The notes under the pieces are model-generated. The model saw nothing but the letters and a program-made list of their open reading frames with translations, was not told where the DNA came from and did no database searches. From Kiritimatiellia bacterium (GTDB lineage Bacteria > Verrucomicrobiota > Kiritimatiellia > RFP12 > UBA1067), in the NCBI GenBank assembly GCA_017962315.1, contig JAGCVN010000010.1:1-38736 (forward strand): a DNA stretch of 38,736 nucleotides, given 5' to 3'. Positions 23,720 to 33,400 of this stretch are shown piece by piece; within the stretch, counting starts at the first letter, position 1; each line of letters begins with the position of its first letter. The translations under genes were made by a program, and so were the position numbers.

Positions 23720-26700
23720 TTATTTCCCCGGGGCGGCGAGCGGGATCTGGACGTTGAAGCTTTCCTTCATTCCCTTTGGACCTGCGGCGACACAGAGGGC
23801 GACCGGACGGCCGTCTTCCAGATAAAGTTGCGGACGTTCCAGATAGGTCAGGCTTTCCGACTTGCCCGATGCCCAGCGCAGCGTGGTTCCAATGATGAAG
23901 GGATGCGCGGAAAGCTTCCAATCCAGTCCGTCTTGGGACTCGAACAAAACCAGCGACCGCCCTGACCGGTTCACAAAGAAACCGCCCTGGTCTTTGATGA
24001 TCGCGAACATCTTCCCATCGTGGCTCCAGACGTAGGGGTCCTCCGCCGGAAAATTTTTCGTGCCGTCGCCGAATTGCAGGCGCATCTGTTTCACAAACGG
24101 TCCCGTGGGAGATTTGGATGTCGCCGTGAGATGCACGACCGGACCGACGAACGGCAACGGCTTTTTCTTTCCGACCGCCTTGTACAGAAGCAGGAAGGAA
24201 CCATCCGGACGCTGCGCCGCCGCGGGATTGCTCACCATCAGCGAATCGGGCGCGTCCGGATCCGGGCTGACGTCGATCACGGGATGGTCGAGCCGCGTCC
24301 ATGGACCGTCAGGGGTGTCTGCAAAGGCGACGCCAATCCGCTGGTTGTTGCGGTGGGTCCAGTTCAGCGAACGCGAAATCTTACCGTCCCCCGTGTTCCC
24401 CATATAGTACAGGTAGTACCGGTCCCCGAATTTGTGGATATTCGGGTTGTGGGCACAAAGCCCGTCCCAGTACGAGGCCCCGCGAGACGCGATCGCGACA
24501 TCGTGGTGCGTCCAGGGACCTGCGGGCGAAGGCCCCGTGGCATGGGCGATTTCCGAATGGGTCACCCAGCCGCTGAAATTCGTTTCTTTCTTCCAGCGCG
24601 CGTAATAAAGGTGGTACGTCCCCTTCTCGTCTTTGATCATCGATCCACCCCAGACGAAGTATCCCGGTTCCCGCAAAACCGCCGTCTCAGGAACGGGGCG
24701 GATCATCCGTTCAAGGTTGAGACCGGTGTCGGCGCGGCCATCCGCCGGGAAAAAGCCGAAGCCGTCCGCGCACGTGTATCCGGAGGATTTCGCCGGAATC
24801 AACGTCAACGTCGCACCGGGGGCAAGCTCGAATTCGCCCAGCTTCTGCCACGTCCCCGTCTCCTGCGCCTGATCGGCGAAGAAAGGCGTTTCGACGCCGC
24901 CGGAAGTCAACACAAACGCCGTCTTCGAGCCGGGGCGCGCCGACCAGCTGTACGGCACACGGCCCATGAGCGTGTAACGGCCTTCCCGCGTGACAGGAAG
25001 CGGATAGACGGCGGGCTCCGCCTCTTTCGACGGGAAATGCGCCCAGTTGCCGACCTGGCCGCCGTTGCAGTTCCGAGACATGCGCCAGCCCTTGCCGAAC
25101 GTGACGCCGGGCGTCTCGTCGTCAATGATCGTCCACCCTTCCGTCTTTGTCTCGGGAACGCCGGGGAAGCCGCCGCCGAGTCGTTCCTGCAACATACGGA
25201 CGCGTCCGTTCTTGTAGAGGCCGCGCGGCGTCTCCCCGAATTCACGGCACATCGCGGCGGCTTCGCCCGCCGCGACACCCAGTTGCGAAAGGGTGTTGAT
25301 GACGCGCGGCCCGCCCAGACCGACATGCGTGCAACTGAAACAGCGTCCCGCCAAAAAGAGGTTTCCGACGCTGCGCGAATAGATGCTGCGGTACGGAATC
25401 CAGTACCGCCCGTACTGCGGGCCTTTGCAGGTTGTCAGGAAATCGACCCCCTTCTTGTAATTGTCGTAGTGAAGGTCGATTCCCCAAGAACCGGAGGCGA
25501 TCGCGTCGACGAATTCCCTGTTTTTCGTGACGTCCTTCTGTGAATACACCCAGTCGCCCATAATGCGCCGCGACTCACGCTTGCCGAGCAGCCAGGAACA
25601 GAGGTTCAACATCTTGTTCGCATTTTCGGGTCTTTTCTTGGCAAGCGAAAAAGACCCATAGATCGCCAAGAGCAACCGGTCGCGAATCGCTTCGGCGTCG
25701 CGGATCATGTCCTGATGGATTCCGTACTCCCAGTTCCATTCACCCGCGACGGCCACAATCCCTTGCGCGTGCGGCTCTGCCCAGGGGGCGGAGAACGGGA
25801 CTGGCGCATTCGCGTCCACGCTCGTCCACATCACCGAGGCACCGAGGGTGTCGCCGTCCGATTTATCAGGCGCACGGTCTTCATCGAACTCCTCTTTCGC
25901 CTCACGCCCCATCCGCCAATCGGCGCCCGCCCAGAAACCGACCCATCCGTCGCCGGTCGCGTCACAGAAGAGCGGCGCCTCGAAACGGACAACGCGGTTG
26001 GACTTTAGGTCAAGCGCCTTTACAGAGGCGATCGTCCCGTCGGGATTTTTCTCCACGCCGAACGCCCTCGTCAAGACACGCAGCGTGATATTCTTTTCGT
26101 CTTGCACGATGCGCATCCGGCGCGCGTCATCGAACGCCAGGTTGCCGTCGCGGTTCATGAATCGGCCGCGCAGTTCCCGGACAAGGTCATAGCGCGATTC
26201 GCCGCCGCTCCACACGCGGATTTCCGAGGACGCATTTCCTCCCAACACGGGACGGTCCTGGATCAGCGCGACTTTGATTCCGCGACGTGCGGCGGCAACC
26301 GCCGCACACGTCCCGGGAAGGCCGCCGCCGACAACCACGAAGTCCGCCTTGACCGTCTCCGAGACATCCGCGCCGTCCACGCTGAGTGCCCCTTGCGGCA
26401 TTGCGCCGTCCGTCGTGAAAACAATGCCGGCGCATCGTCCGTCGAACCCTGTCAAATCCTCCAGGGCCACTTTCACCGTGCCGGCGGGGAGCTTTACAGT
26501 CCCGCCGTCCTCCCACGACCATTCTCGCGCCCCCTCGCCGAACACCTTCGCCAGCGGCTTTCCGTCGATCGAGACGCGGAAACGACCGGGGGCGCCGTCC
26601 GCCCAGTTCCTCGTACGGACCCAGACGCGGTATTCACCTTCCTTCGTGAAGGCGACGGAGGCCGTCGCATCCGTCACGCGGACGCCGAGTCCGTGCGCGA

Positions 26701-26851
26701 GCAGATAGGGCGACCCCATCACATCCATAAACTGCGCGTCAAGACTCCAGCCTCCCGCGTCAAAACTCTGCGGGTACAGATCTACGCGCTCAGCCGTCAC
26801 GACGGTCGCGACGGCGATTACGGCCATTGCAAGTGTAAACAGTCGTTTCAT
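23720..26851 (-). CDS. Secreted FAD-oxidoreductase / golvesin-like / GH43-like propeller fusion
   Basis: This 1043-residue exported protein joins enzyme modules usually found apart. After a signal peptide (MKRLFTLAMAVIAVATVVTA), residues about 21-155 form a beta-sandwich (YRVWVRTRNWADGAPGRFRV). Residues about 168-570 are an FAD_oxidored (PF12831-type) domain with the dinucleotide fold VVVGGGLPGTCAAVAAARRG, the family segment RPVLGGNASSEIRVW and, near its end, GNLFLAGRCFSCTHVGLGG. Residues about 600-725 resemble a golvesin/xanthan-lyase-type accessory domain (GWTIIDDETPG, CADGFGFFP). The last 300 residues look like a GH43-type five-bladed propeller (FVWGGSMIKDEKGTYHLYYA, CAHNPNIHKFGDRYYLYYMG, AEDPYVWSHDGKMFAII, ERPQLYLEDGRPVALC). 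AAAAAGGAG precedes the start. It is the last gene of the four-gene operon. The substrate is unknown; oxidation coupled to glycoside cleavage is inferred from the fusion. Confidence 0.88.
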   Translation of the reverse strand: MKRLFTLAMAVIAVATVVTAERVDLYPQSFDAGGWSLDAQFMDVMGSPYLLAHGLGVRVTDATASVAFTKEGEYRVWVRTRNWADGAPGRFRVSIDGKPLAKVFGEGAREWSWEDGGTVKLPAGTVKVALEDLTGFDGRCAGIVFTTDGAMPQGALSVDGADVSETVKADFVVVGGGLPGTCAAVAAARRGIKVALIQDRPVLGGNASSEIRVWSGGESRYDLVRELRGRFMNRDGNLAFDDARRMRIVQDEKNITLRVLTRAFGVEKNPDGTIASVKALDLKSNRVVRFEAPLFCDATGDGWVGFWAGADWRMGREAKEEFDEDRAPDKSDGDTLGASVMWTSVDANAPVPFSAPWAEPHAQGIVAVAGEWNWEYGIHQDMIRDAEAIRDRLLLAIYGSFSLAKKRPENANKMLNLCSWLLGKRESRRIMGDWVYSQKDVTKNREFVDAIASGSWGIDLHYDNYKKGVDFLTTCKGPQYGRYWIPYRSIYSRSVGNLFLAGRCFSCTHVGLGGPRVINTLSQLGVAAGEAAAMCREFGETPRGLYKNGRVRMLQERLGGGFPGVPETKTEGWTIIDDETPGVTFGKGWRMSRNCNGGQVGNWAHFPSKEAEPAVYPLPVTREGRYTLMGRVPYSWSARPGSKTAFVLTSGGVETPFFADQAQETGTWQKLGEFELAPGATLTLIPAKSSGYTCADGFGFFPADGRADTGLNLERMIRPVPETAVLREPGYFVWGGSMIKDEKGTYHLYYARWKKETNFSGWVTHSEIAHATGPSPAGPWTHHDVAIASRGASYWDGLCAHNPNIHKFGDRYYLYYMGNTGDGKISRSLNWTHRNNQRIGVAFADTPDGPWTRLDHPVIDVSPDPDAPDSLMVSNPAAAQRPDGSFLLLYKAVGKKKPLPFVGPVVHLTATSKSPTGPFVKQMRLQFGDGTKNFPAEDPYVWSHDGKMFAIIKDQGGFFVNRSGRSLVLFESQDGLDWKLSAHPFIIGTTLRWASGKSESLTYLERPQLYLEDGRPVALCVAAGPKGMKESFNVQIPLAAPGK

Positions 26852-26863
26852 GTTGTCTCCTTT

Positions 26864-29800
26864 TTACAATTCGATTCCTACGTCGCGTTTTCCCTGTTCC
26901 CTTTCCGCCAGTCGCTTCGCGGCGGGGAAAAGATAACGAAAGGTCCTCCGCAACGCCATCAGCGTCTTCGCTTCCTTGCTGTCGGGCTTATGGCGAAGCA
27001 CGCCTTTACCCTCCAGCACATCCATCAAATCTTCGCAGGCGCACCACGTCGTGAAAAGGACACCGAGATACTGTCCCTTGTCGTGCGCCGCGGCATATTC
27101 GAGAAACTTCTGCGCGTTCTCCGCATAACGCCAGGGGCAGAGGTACACCTTGTAGCCAGCAGCGGCGAATTGCTCGACACTTGGATAGGCTTTGTGCGCC
27201 GCATAATGCCAGTCGCAGATGACGACGTCCTTGTTCACCTTGCCAAGCGCTTCGCTCGTACCGTTGTCGCTCGCATCCCAGACACTGTACCCCGTGGTCT
27301 TCGCGTCCAATAACCGATCGCCCCACAACATCATGCCCACGCCTTTTTTCTTTAGATGATCGGCAATCCCGTTCACCCAGTCTGCAAAGAGCTTCGCTGT
27401 TGCCGTGCCCCGGCAACGAGGGCAGTAGCCAATTTCGAAAACTTCGTCACACCCGATGTGTAACATATCCGCGCCGAATGCGGCTACGAGTTCGTCCGCC
27501 AGTTCCAGGACGATACGTTTCGAGTCCGGGTGCAGGGGGCAGATACTGCGGCAATAGTTACGTGTCACGGTTTTCTTGTCCCGTGACTCGTCGAGTTCAG
27601 GATGCCCCTTGAGAAGCCCGTCGTACACCACATTCCCGCTCTGGTGCCCAAGCAGGTTCATCTTCGGGATCAGTCGAATACCGGCAGCGTCGCACGCAGC
27701 CTTGATCGCTTTCGCGTCGTCAAGCGAAATGGCGTTGCGAGGGGCCGTGCATTCCGGATGCGAAGCGAACCGGTAACGGTAACGCACCAGCAGCACAATC
27801 GTATCCACGCCGGACGGCTTGAGCGTGTCCTTGATGAAGGAGCAGAACCTTCCAACATCCTGCGGACGGGGTACCTGAATGACAATCCCCTTGCTTTTCC
27901 ATCCGCCTACCGGCGCCGGCGCAACGCCAGGCATGTCCAGCTTCTCAATCGTCTGCCGACCGGGCGTGAGCGGTCGAAGGTTGCCCTTCCACTCGAACAC
28001 GCCGCTCACGCCGTCGGGGAGCGTCACCTCGCCCTCGACCGCGTCGCCGTCGAAACGCAGCTTCGTGAGGATCATGCCCTTCGGATGCGGCGTCGCGGCG
28101 TCGATCCACTTGAGTCCACCCGGCTGCGGCGCGATGCGCACCGTCCTGAACCATGGTGCCGCCGGCGTCACGCCCGCGAGCGCGGAGTGCAGAAAGAAGA
28201 GCGGATGCGCCGCCCAGGCGTGGCAGTCGCTCTTCGCCTCGATTCCGTCGTCCTCCAGCGGACAGCGAAGCCCCCACTTCACGTGGTCGCGCCAGAAGTC
28301 CATCTTCTTCAGGAAGAGGTCCATCCGCCCCATCTTCGCATACACCCGGAAGAGGTAGTAGCGGAAGTAGTCCGTGGCGCGGAAGAGGTCGGTACGTTCG
28401 GTGAGCGCCTTGAACGCGCTTGCCTCCTGCTCCGGCGAAAGAACGCCCGCCAGGATCGCGAGAATCTGCGCATGTTCGCTGAGGCCCTGCTTGTCGGGCG
28501 TGCCCGCCATCAGGCCGTTCGCGCCGTCCCAGAACGTCGCGACGATCTTCTTTCCGAGCGCGTCCGCCTTGTCGCGCCAGTACACGGCGAACGTGGGGTA
28601 CCCCAGTTCGTCCGCCACCCGCGCCGCCGCGCGCAGCGACAGCACGTAGAAGAGGTTGTTCTGCGAGTTGACGCCCGTCCCCGGCTTTCCGTTCTGCGGG
28701 ATGCCGGCGCGCCACCGTTTCGGCTCCTCCACCCAGTCGATGAAACTCCAGCCGGGCAGATTTTCGAGAAGCCCGTCCGTGTTCTCGAACTCGGCGAGAC
28801 CCATCATCGTGTGGCAGAGGCCGGGGAAGCGCGCCTTGAGCCACGCGGCGTTCTCGTGCCACATCATGTAGTTCTCGAGCAGCATCGGCCAGATCATCGT
28901 GTAGGTGGTCGACTCCTGCGTGCCGGTGGTGGGGAAGTTCATCGGCAGCATGCCGTTGTCGCGGCGACCGTAGTCGAAGAGCGAGATCGCGCGGCGCACG
29001 AGACGGTCGTCGCTGTTCATCGCGGCGATCGTGTCGCACTGCACGTAGGTGTCGCCCACGTACATCTGCTGCTCGTAGTGCGGGCCGTCGCACATGATCT
29101 CGTGCATGTCCATCTGCATGCCGCGGATGCACACGCCCTGCACGCCGGCGAGCGACGCATCGTCGCATGTGAAATGCGAGGTGACGGGCGTCGGGTAGCG
29201 CGACTCGATGATGCCCACGCCCTTCAGCGTCAGTGGCTCGTCCGCCGTCTTGATCTCGAACTGACACCACCGCCCGGCGCGCCACCACGGTGCGCCGAAC
29301 GTCGCGTTCGCGCGTCCGTCGGGGAAGAAGCGGTCCATCAGGAAGTACTTGGAGCAGCCCTTGCCGATGAACTCGTTGCGGTTGCCCTTGCGTCCGTCCG
29401 GATAGCGCGGACTCTCCACCCACATCCAGCGGATCTCGGCCCCCTTGCCGCCGCCCACGACGAGCTCCGGGTACGCGCAGTAGTAGTCGTCGAGGTCGAG
29501 AAGCGCGCAGAGGATCGTGTTCGCGGGAATCGTCACAGGCTTGCCTTCCTTGAGAAGCGCGTTCAGCGGCTGGACGAGCGGATGGCGCGCGTCCGCCTCC
29601 GTGTAGAGGATGCTCCTGTCGAACGTCGCGCGAGCGGCGCGGAACGCGCCGGGACGGACGCGCTCGTACGTCTGGTCGGGAAGCGGCGTGGGGAAGAGCA
29701 TCCACCCCTTCGCCTTCACGCCGCAGACGTTGAACTTCACCGGGCCGCGCACGGTCTTCGGCGCGACGTACGCCGACTCGGCGGGACGCTCCTCCTGAAG

Positions 29801-30403
29801 CGAACAGCCGCGCACTTCCGTCTGCGCGCCCACGCCGAAGTTGCGCCGCATCCCCTCCTTGCGCATCGTGACGTTCTTCAGCTCCGCGACGCGCCAGTCC
29901 GCGACGCCGGTCGTGAGCTGCTTGTGGTACGCGCCCTCCGCCTTGAGGATGAACCCGCCGCGCCAGGAAAGCTGGGCGGACGGCGCATACGGCCCGAGCA
30001 CCCACACGACGGCCTCCATCACGTGTTTCCCCGGCGCAAGCTTCGCCTCGTAGGACTGGTAGAGCCAGTTCTCGACGATGCCCCGGTGCGGACCGAACGC
30101 GATCGGCACGCCGTCCAGCAGCAACTCGAAACGCTCGTCCGCGCTCACGTCGAAGCGGAGCGGCGTCGCATCCGCCGTGAACTCCTTCCTGAAGCGCAGA
30201 AAGGCGTACTTGCCCACCTCGCCGCGCTCCACCGCAGTCGGGTGCCAGATCCAGCTCGCGTCGTCGATCTCCTGCAAGCGCGACACGTTCGTATCGCCGC
30301 GCTGGAACCGCTCTGTCCGGAATATCTGCTTCACCTCATTAACTGCTCCGCTCGCCGCGAACGCCGCCGCGAACGCCGCCGCAGCCATCAATCTATGTTT
30401 CAT
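26864..30403 (-). CDS. Secreted GH78 alpha-L-rhamnosidase-like / GH20-like fusion
   Basis: An 1179-residue exported protein (signal peptide to about residue 20). Residues 48-410 contain the N-terminal beta-domains of GH78 enzymes (DDASWIWHP, then FLRFRKEF). Residues about 415-810 are the GH78 (alpha/alpha)6 barrel: the segment at 439-451 has Asp439, Glu444 and Asp451 at the spacing of the catalytic acid motif of known rhamnosidases (D-x4-E-x6-D). Residues about 836-1150 form a second, TIM-barrel domain of GH20 type: LIPKMNLLGHQSG and ADMLHIGCDEVFEIG supply the Asp986-Glu987 pair used for substrate-assisted N-acetylhexosaminide cleavage. AGGAGAAAAG precedes the ATG. Both domains look catalytically competent. 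Its first 55 codons nearly duplicate those of the neighbouring giant gene. Confidence 0.87.
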   Translation of the reverse strand: MKHRLMAAAAFAAAFAASGAVNEVKQIFRTERFQRGDTNVSRLQEIDDASWIWHPTAVERGEVGKYAFLRFRKEFTADATPLRFDVSADERFELLLDGVPIAFGPHRGIVENWLYQSYEAKLAPGKHVMEAVVWVLGPYAPSAQLSWRGGFILKAEGAYHKQLTTGVADWRVAELKNVTMRKEGMRRNFGVGAQTEVRGCSLQEERPAESAYVAPKTVRGPVKFNVCGVKAKGWMLFPTPLPDQTYERVRPGAFRAARATFDRSILYTEADARHPLVQPLNALLKEGKPVTIPANTILCALLDLDDYYCAYPELVVGGGKGAEIRWMWVESPRYPDGRKGNRNEFIGKGCSKYFLMDRFFPDGRANATFGAPWWRAGRWCQFEIKTADEPLTLKGVGIIESRYPTPVTSHFTCDDASLAGVQGVCIRGMQMDMHEIMCDGPHYEQQMYVGDTYVQCDTIAAMNSDDRLVRRAISLFDYGRRDNGMLPMNFPTTGTQESTTYTMIWPMLLENYMMWHENAAWLKARFPGLCHTMMGLAEFENTDGLLENLPGWSFIDWVEEPKRWRAGIPQNGKPGTGVNSQNNLFYVLSLRAAARVADELGYPTFAVYWRDKADALGKKIVATFWDGANGLMAGTPDKQGLSEHAQILAILAGVLSPEQEASAFKALTERTDLFRATDYFRYYLFRVYAKMGRMDLFLKKMDFWRDHVKWGLRCPLEDDGIEAKSDCHAWAAHPLFFLHSALAGVTPAAPWFRTVRIAPQPGGLKWIDAATPHPKGMILTKLRFDGDAVEGEVTLPDGVSGVFEWKGNLRPLTPGRQTIEKLDMPGVAPAPVGGWKSKGIVIQVPRPQDVGRFCSFIKDTLKPSGVDTIVLLVRYRYRFASHPECTAPRNAISLDDAKAIKAACDAAGIRLIPKMNLLGHQSGNVVYDGLLKGHPELDESRDKKTVTRNYCRSICPLHPDSKRIVLELADELVAAFGADMLHIGCDEVFEIGYCPRCRGTATAKLFADWVNGIADHLKKKGVGMMLWGDRLLDAKTTGYSVWDASDNGTSEALGKVNKDVVICDWHYAAHKAYPSVEQFAAAGYKVYLCPWRYAENAQKFLEYAAAHDKGQYLGVLFTTWCACEDLMDVLEGKGVLRHKPDSKEAKTLMALRRTFRYLFPAAKRLAEREQGKRDVGIEL
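30239..30387 (-). repeat. Duplicated 5' coding segment, copy A (GH78 fusion gene)
   Basis: The segment encoding residues about 6-55 of the GH78 fusion closely matches 36663-36811 in the neighbouring giant gene. Over the first 90 aligned bases (from cgggtgccagatcc) I count 4 differences; the remaining part, the Ala-rich signal peptide, is less conserved. Confidence 0.9.
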
Positions 30404-30431
30404 TGTCTTTTCTCCTATTTAAACAATCTCA

Positions 30432-33400
30432 TCATCGCCTGATTGTCAGCGTGCGGACACCATCGGGCCCTTGCACGAAGACGGCGAATTCGGCCGGACG
30501 GAAGTCAGTGTCCGTCGAGACGGATTCGTAGTCAAACGCACCGCGAAGATCGGTATAGCCGTCCTTGTGGAACTTGGTCTCGGTTCTCGCCGCATCGCGC
30601 ACGTACACCTTCACGTACGCTCCCGCGAGCGGCTTGCCCTTCAAATCCCTCACGCGCAACTGGCGCGTCTCGCGCAACACCTGCACGTCAAGAGCTCCCG
30701 ACGTAAGCTCAAGCCGTTCTTCCGCACGTCCGTCCGTACCAGTCGCCACAACCACGAGGTTTGCGTGCCTCAGCTCATCCGGCAACACCACGCGCGTCTC
30801 CTTCCCTTCCGCGACCGACACTTCCTTCGACCATGCGGGTTTCAGGCCCAACACGCCGCCGACGGACGCCGACGCGCCTCCAAACGGATTCTTGGAGAAC
30901 CCTATCTCCACGTCCACGGGATATGCCTTGACAGTGCATTTCTCAAGATTGCCCGCCGTGAGAATCACGCCCCGCGCCACGCCGTCGGACAAATCGACGC
31001 GCACAGCGAGAGACGGTGCGCCCGCGCCATCCGCACGCTCTCCGTCCGTGCCGACGCCCAACGCCTCGTCCGCCTGCGCCACAACTTCCTTGAAACGCTT
31101 CCGCCAAATGCCGACAGAGGATTCCGTCCACTTCTCCGCAATCTTCCGCCCTTCCGCCGCATTGCCGTGCGCGAAGGCGAGATACGCCTTCATGTAGGCA
31201 AGCTGCATCTTCGTCTCGACGTCGGCGGCCTCAATCGCCGCGACGTGCGCCTCCGCCTCGGCAATGCGGTCCTGCGCAATCAGGTACACCGCCGCGAGAA
31301 GCCTGTCCCTCGCCGAAAGCCCACGCTTCGCCGCGAGCACGTCAAGGAACGCCCTGTACTCCTTCGCGAGGGCGGTGTTCGCTATCGTGGCGGCTCCGCC
31401 CTTCGCGTGCGTGCGTGCGTTGATGATCGGCCAGTATTCCCTGTGCTCGAAGAGATCCGCCTCCTCCGGCTCGATCTCGACGAGCGACGACTTGAACACC
31501 GGCCCGAACAGCGGTGCGAGCTTTTTCACGTTCTCGCGGCGCGACAGCGCCTCCTTCACGCGCCGTGCGTCGTATGTGTCCTTCCACTTGAAGCCCGCAA
31601 GCCAAAGCCCCTGGCAATAGACTCCGCGCGAGTCGAGGATTTCGAGCGCCTTCTTCGCGAAATCGCCGTCCGCAAAGCGCCAGCCGATCTTCGTCAGATC
31701 GACGTTCACGAGGTTCTTCGTCTTCAGATACTCCAGCACCTCGCCCTTCGTCGCCTTTTGCGAAACGTAACGCCAGCTCGTTGTGTCGCGCTTCGCCGAT
31801 TCCGCCACCACGTTGCAGACGAACCCTCCGCCCGCGCCGACGCGCTCGCCGCGTTCAAGCGCGACGGCGTCCGGCATCTTGCCAAGGCCATCCTCGGCGA
31901 GAGGGAAGTAGAAATGCGCCTTCGGCAGCGCGGCCGTCTCGTACGCATTGAGAACGAGCATCTTGTCCTCGGCGGCGTCGCATCCGTTCACCGCGAACGC
32001 GCCCTCCGGAATCTGCGAGACTACGCGCACGTATCTGCGCTTCGCCGTTGGATTGATCGCGATCGTCTCCGCGAAATACACCCTTCCGCGAACGAACTCG
32101 TCGGTCGCCTCCTTTGGCGAGCCGTCCTCGTTCATCTCGCCGGCCTCGAAGAAGTGGCGCTCGAGGCGCACCGTGTCGCGTGCGGCGGACGCCACGAGAC
32201 GCCTCCCCGCCGAACGCGCGAACACGACGCTCTCCCCCTCCTTCGCCTCAAAGCCCACGCGGCTCGACGCAAGCGCGGCAATCATCCCGGAGAAGCCCTT
32301 GACGTAGATGATGCCTGCGGACCTGAACGAGTCCGTTTCGCCCTTCGCAATCGCCTCCGCGTAGTCGCGCCAGAAGATGTTCGGACTCACCAGCCCGGTC
32401 GTGTCCTCCGAATGGCGGCGCTTGTACCAGTGCGACTCCACCCACTCCTTCGTGCGCTCCGGCGGACGGTAGAACTGCCTGATCTGGCTGCGCCGCTTCA
32501 TCGACTTCGCCATATCTGCCGCTTTCGCCATACGCGCCCTAGGCGCAGGCAACGGCATCACATTACGCAATGCCCCCACCTGTCCTACTGGTTCATGCAG
32601 TCGCTGGCTGCTCCATCCTGCCTGAACGTTCTGTACCATGTTCTCCCTGACTTGAGCCGACGCGGGAACAGCCATATCGGATTCTTCCTCCGGCGCTGCC
32701 GCCGCCACATCACACATTGCCATGGCCCCATCAGCTCCTGCAATCTCCTCAATATCGCCAAGAGCGGCGGAGAATAGCCTGTCTTCCTCGCCGGGATCGC
32801 ACGGATTGGCCTCGCACCAGTCGGCAAGGTTGCGCGCCACAATCGTCGCGACGGACGCCACGCGCCGTGCAAGCAGGCACTGCTCAAGCGCATTGAGGTC
32901 CTGCAGACGGCCTGGCTTCGCGTATTCGCCAAGGTCTTCGCCCAAGAGCCACTTGTCCATGAATCCCTTCAACCGCTTGTTCCGCAGGTTCGGCGCGACG
33001 ACGGAATCGAAGAACGCTCGGTCCTTTTCGTAGAGGAAGTAGTCGAGCTCGTGCGAAGCATATTTTCCATATAGCTCGCGCTTCTCGTCCGTGCCCTTCT
33101 CCGCCCAGTCTGCAACGAATCCAAACTCGGCGAAGGTGGCGTCGCCTGCGGAAATGGATTTCATCAGCGCGTACAGTTCGCCCACGGTCGAATACGACTT
33201 CGTGCGAGACGAGTTCGCGAGCGCGTCAAAACCCTTCTTCACCCGCAGGTCGCGCGGCGTGAACGGAACAACCGCGCCCGCAAGCGTCGTCTCGTCAATC
33301 GAACGACCGTCCGTCACGATCACCGACACGTCCTGCATTCCCGCCGCGCCAGATCGCAGATCGACCTCGACAATGCCGTTCTTGCCCGGCCTCAGGTTGG

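Noticed and set aside
27602..30442. A 946-codon open frame opposite the GH78-GH20 gene
   Set aside because: It is an antisense shadow in GC-rich DNA: Arg/His/Leu-rich, with no domain and no ribosome binding site, while the other strand encodes intact catalytic motifs.
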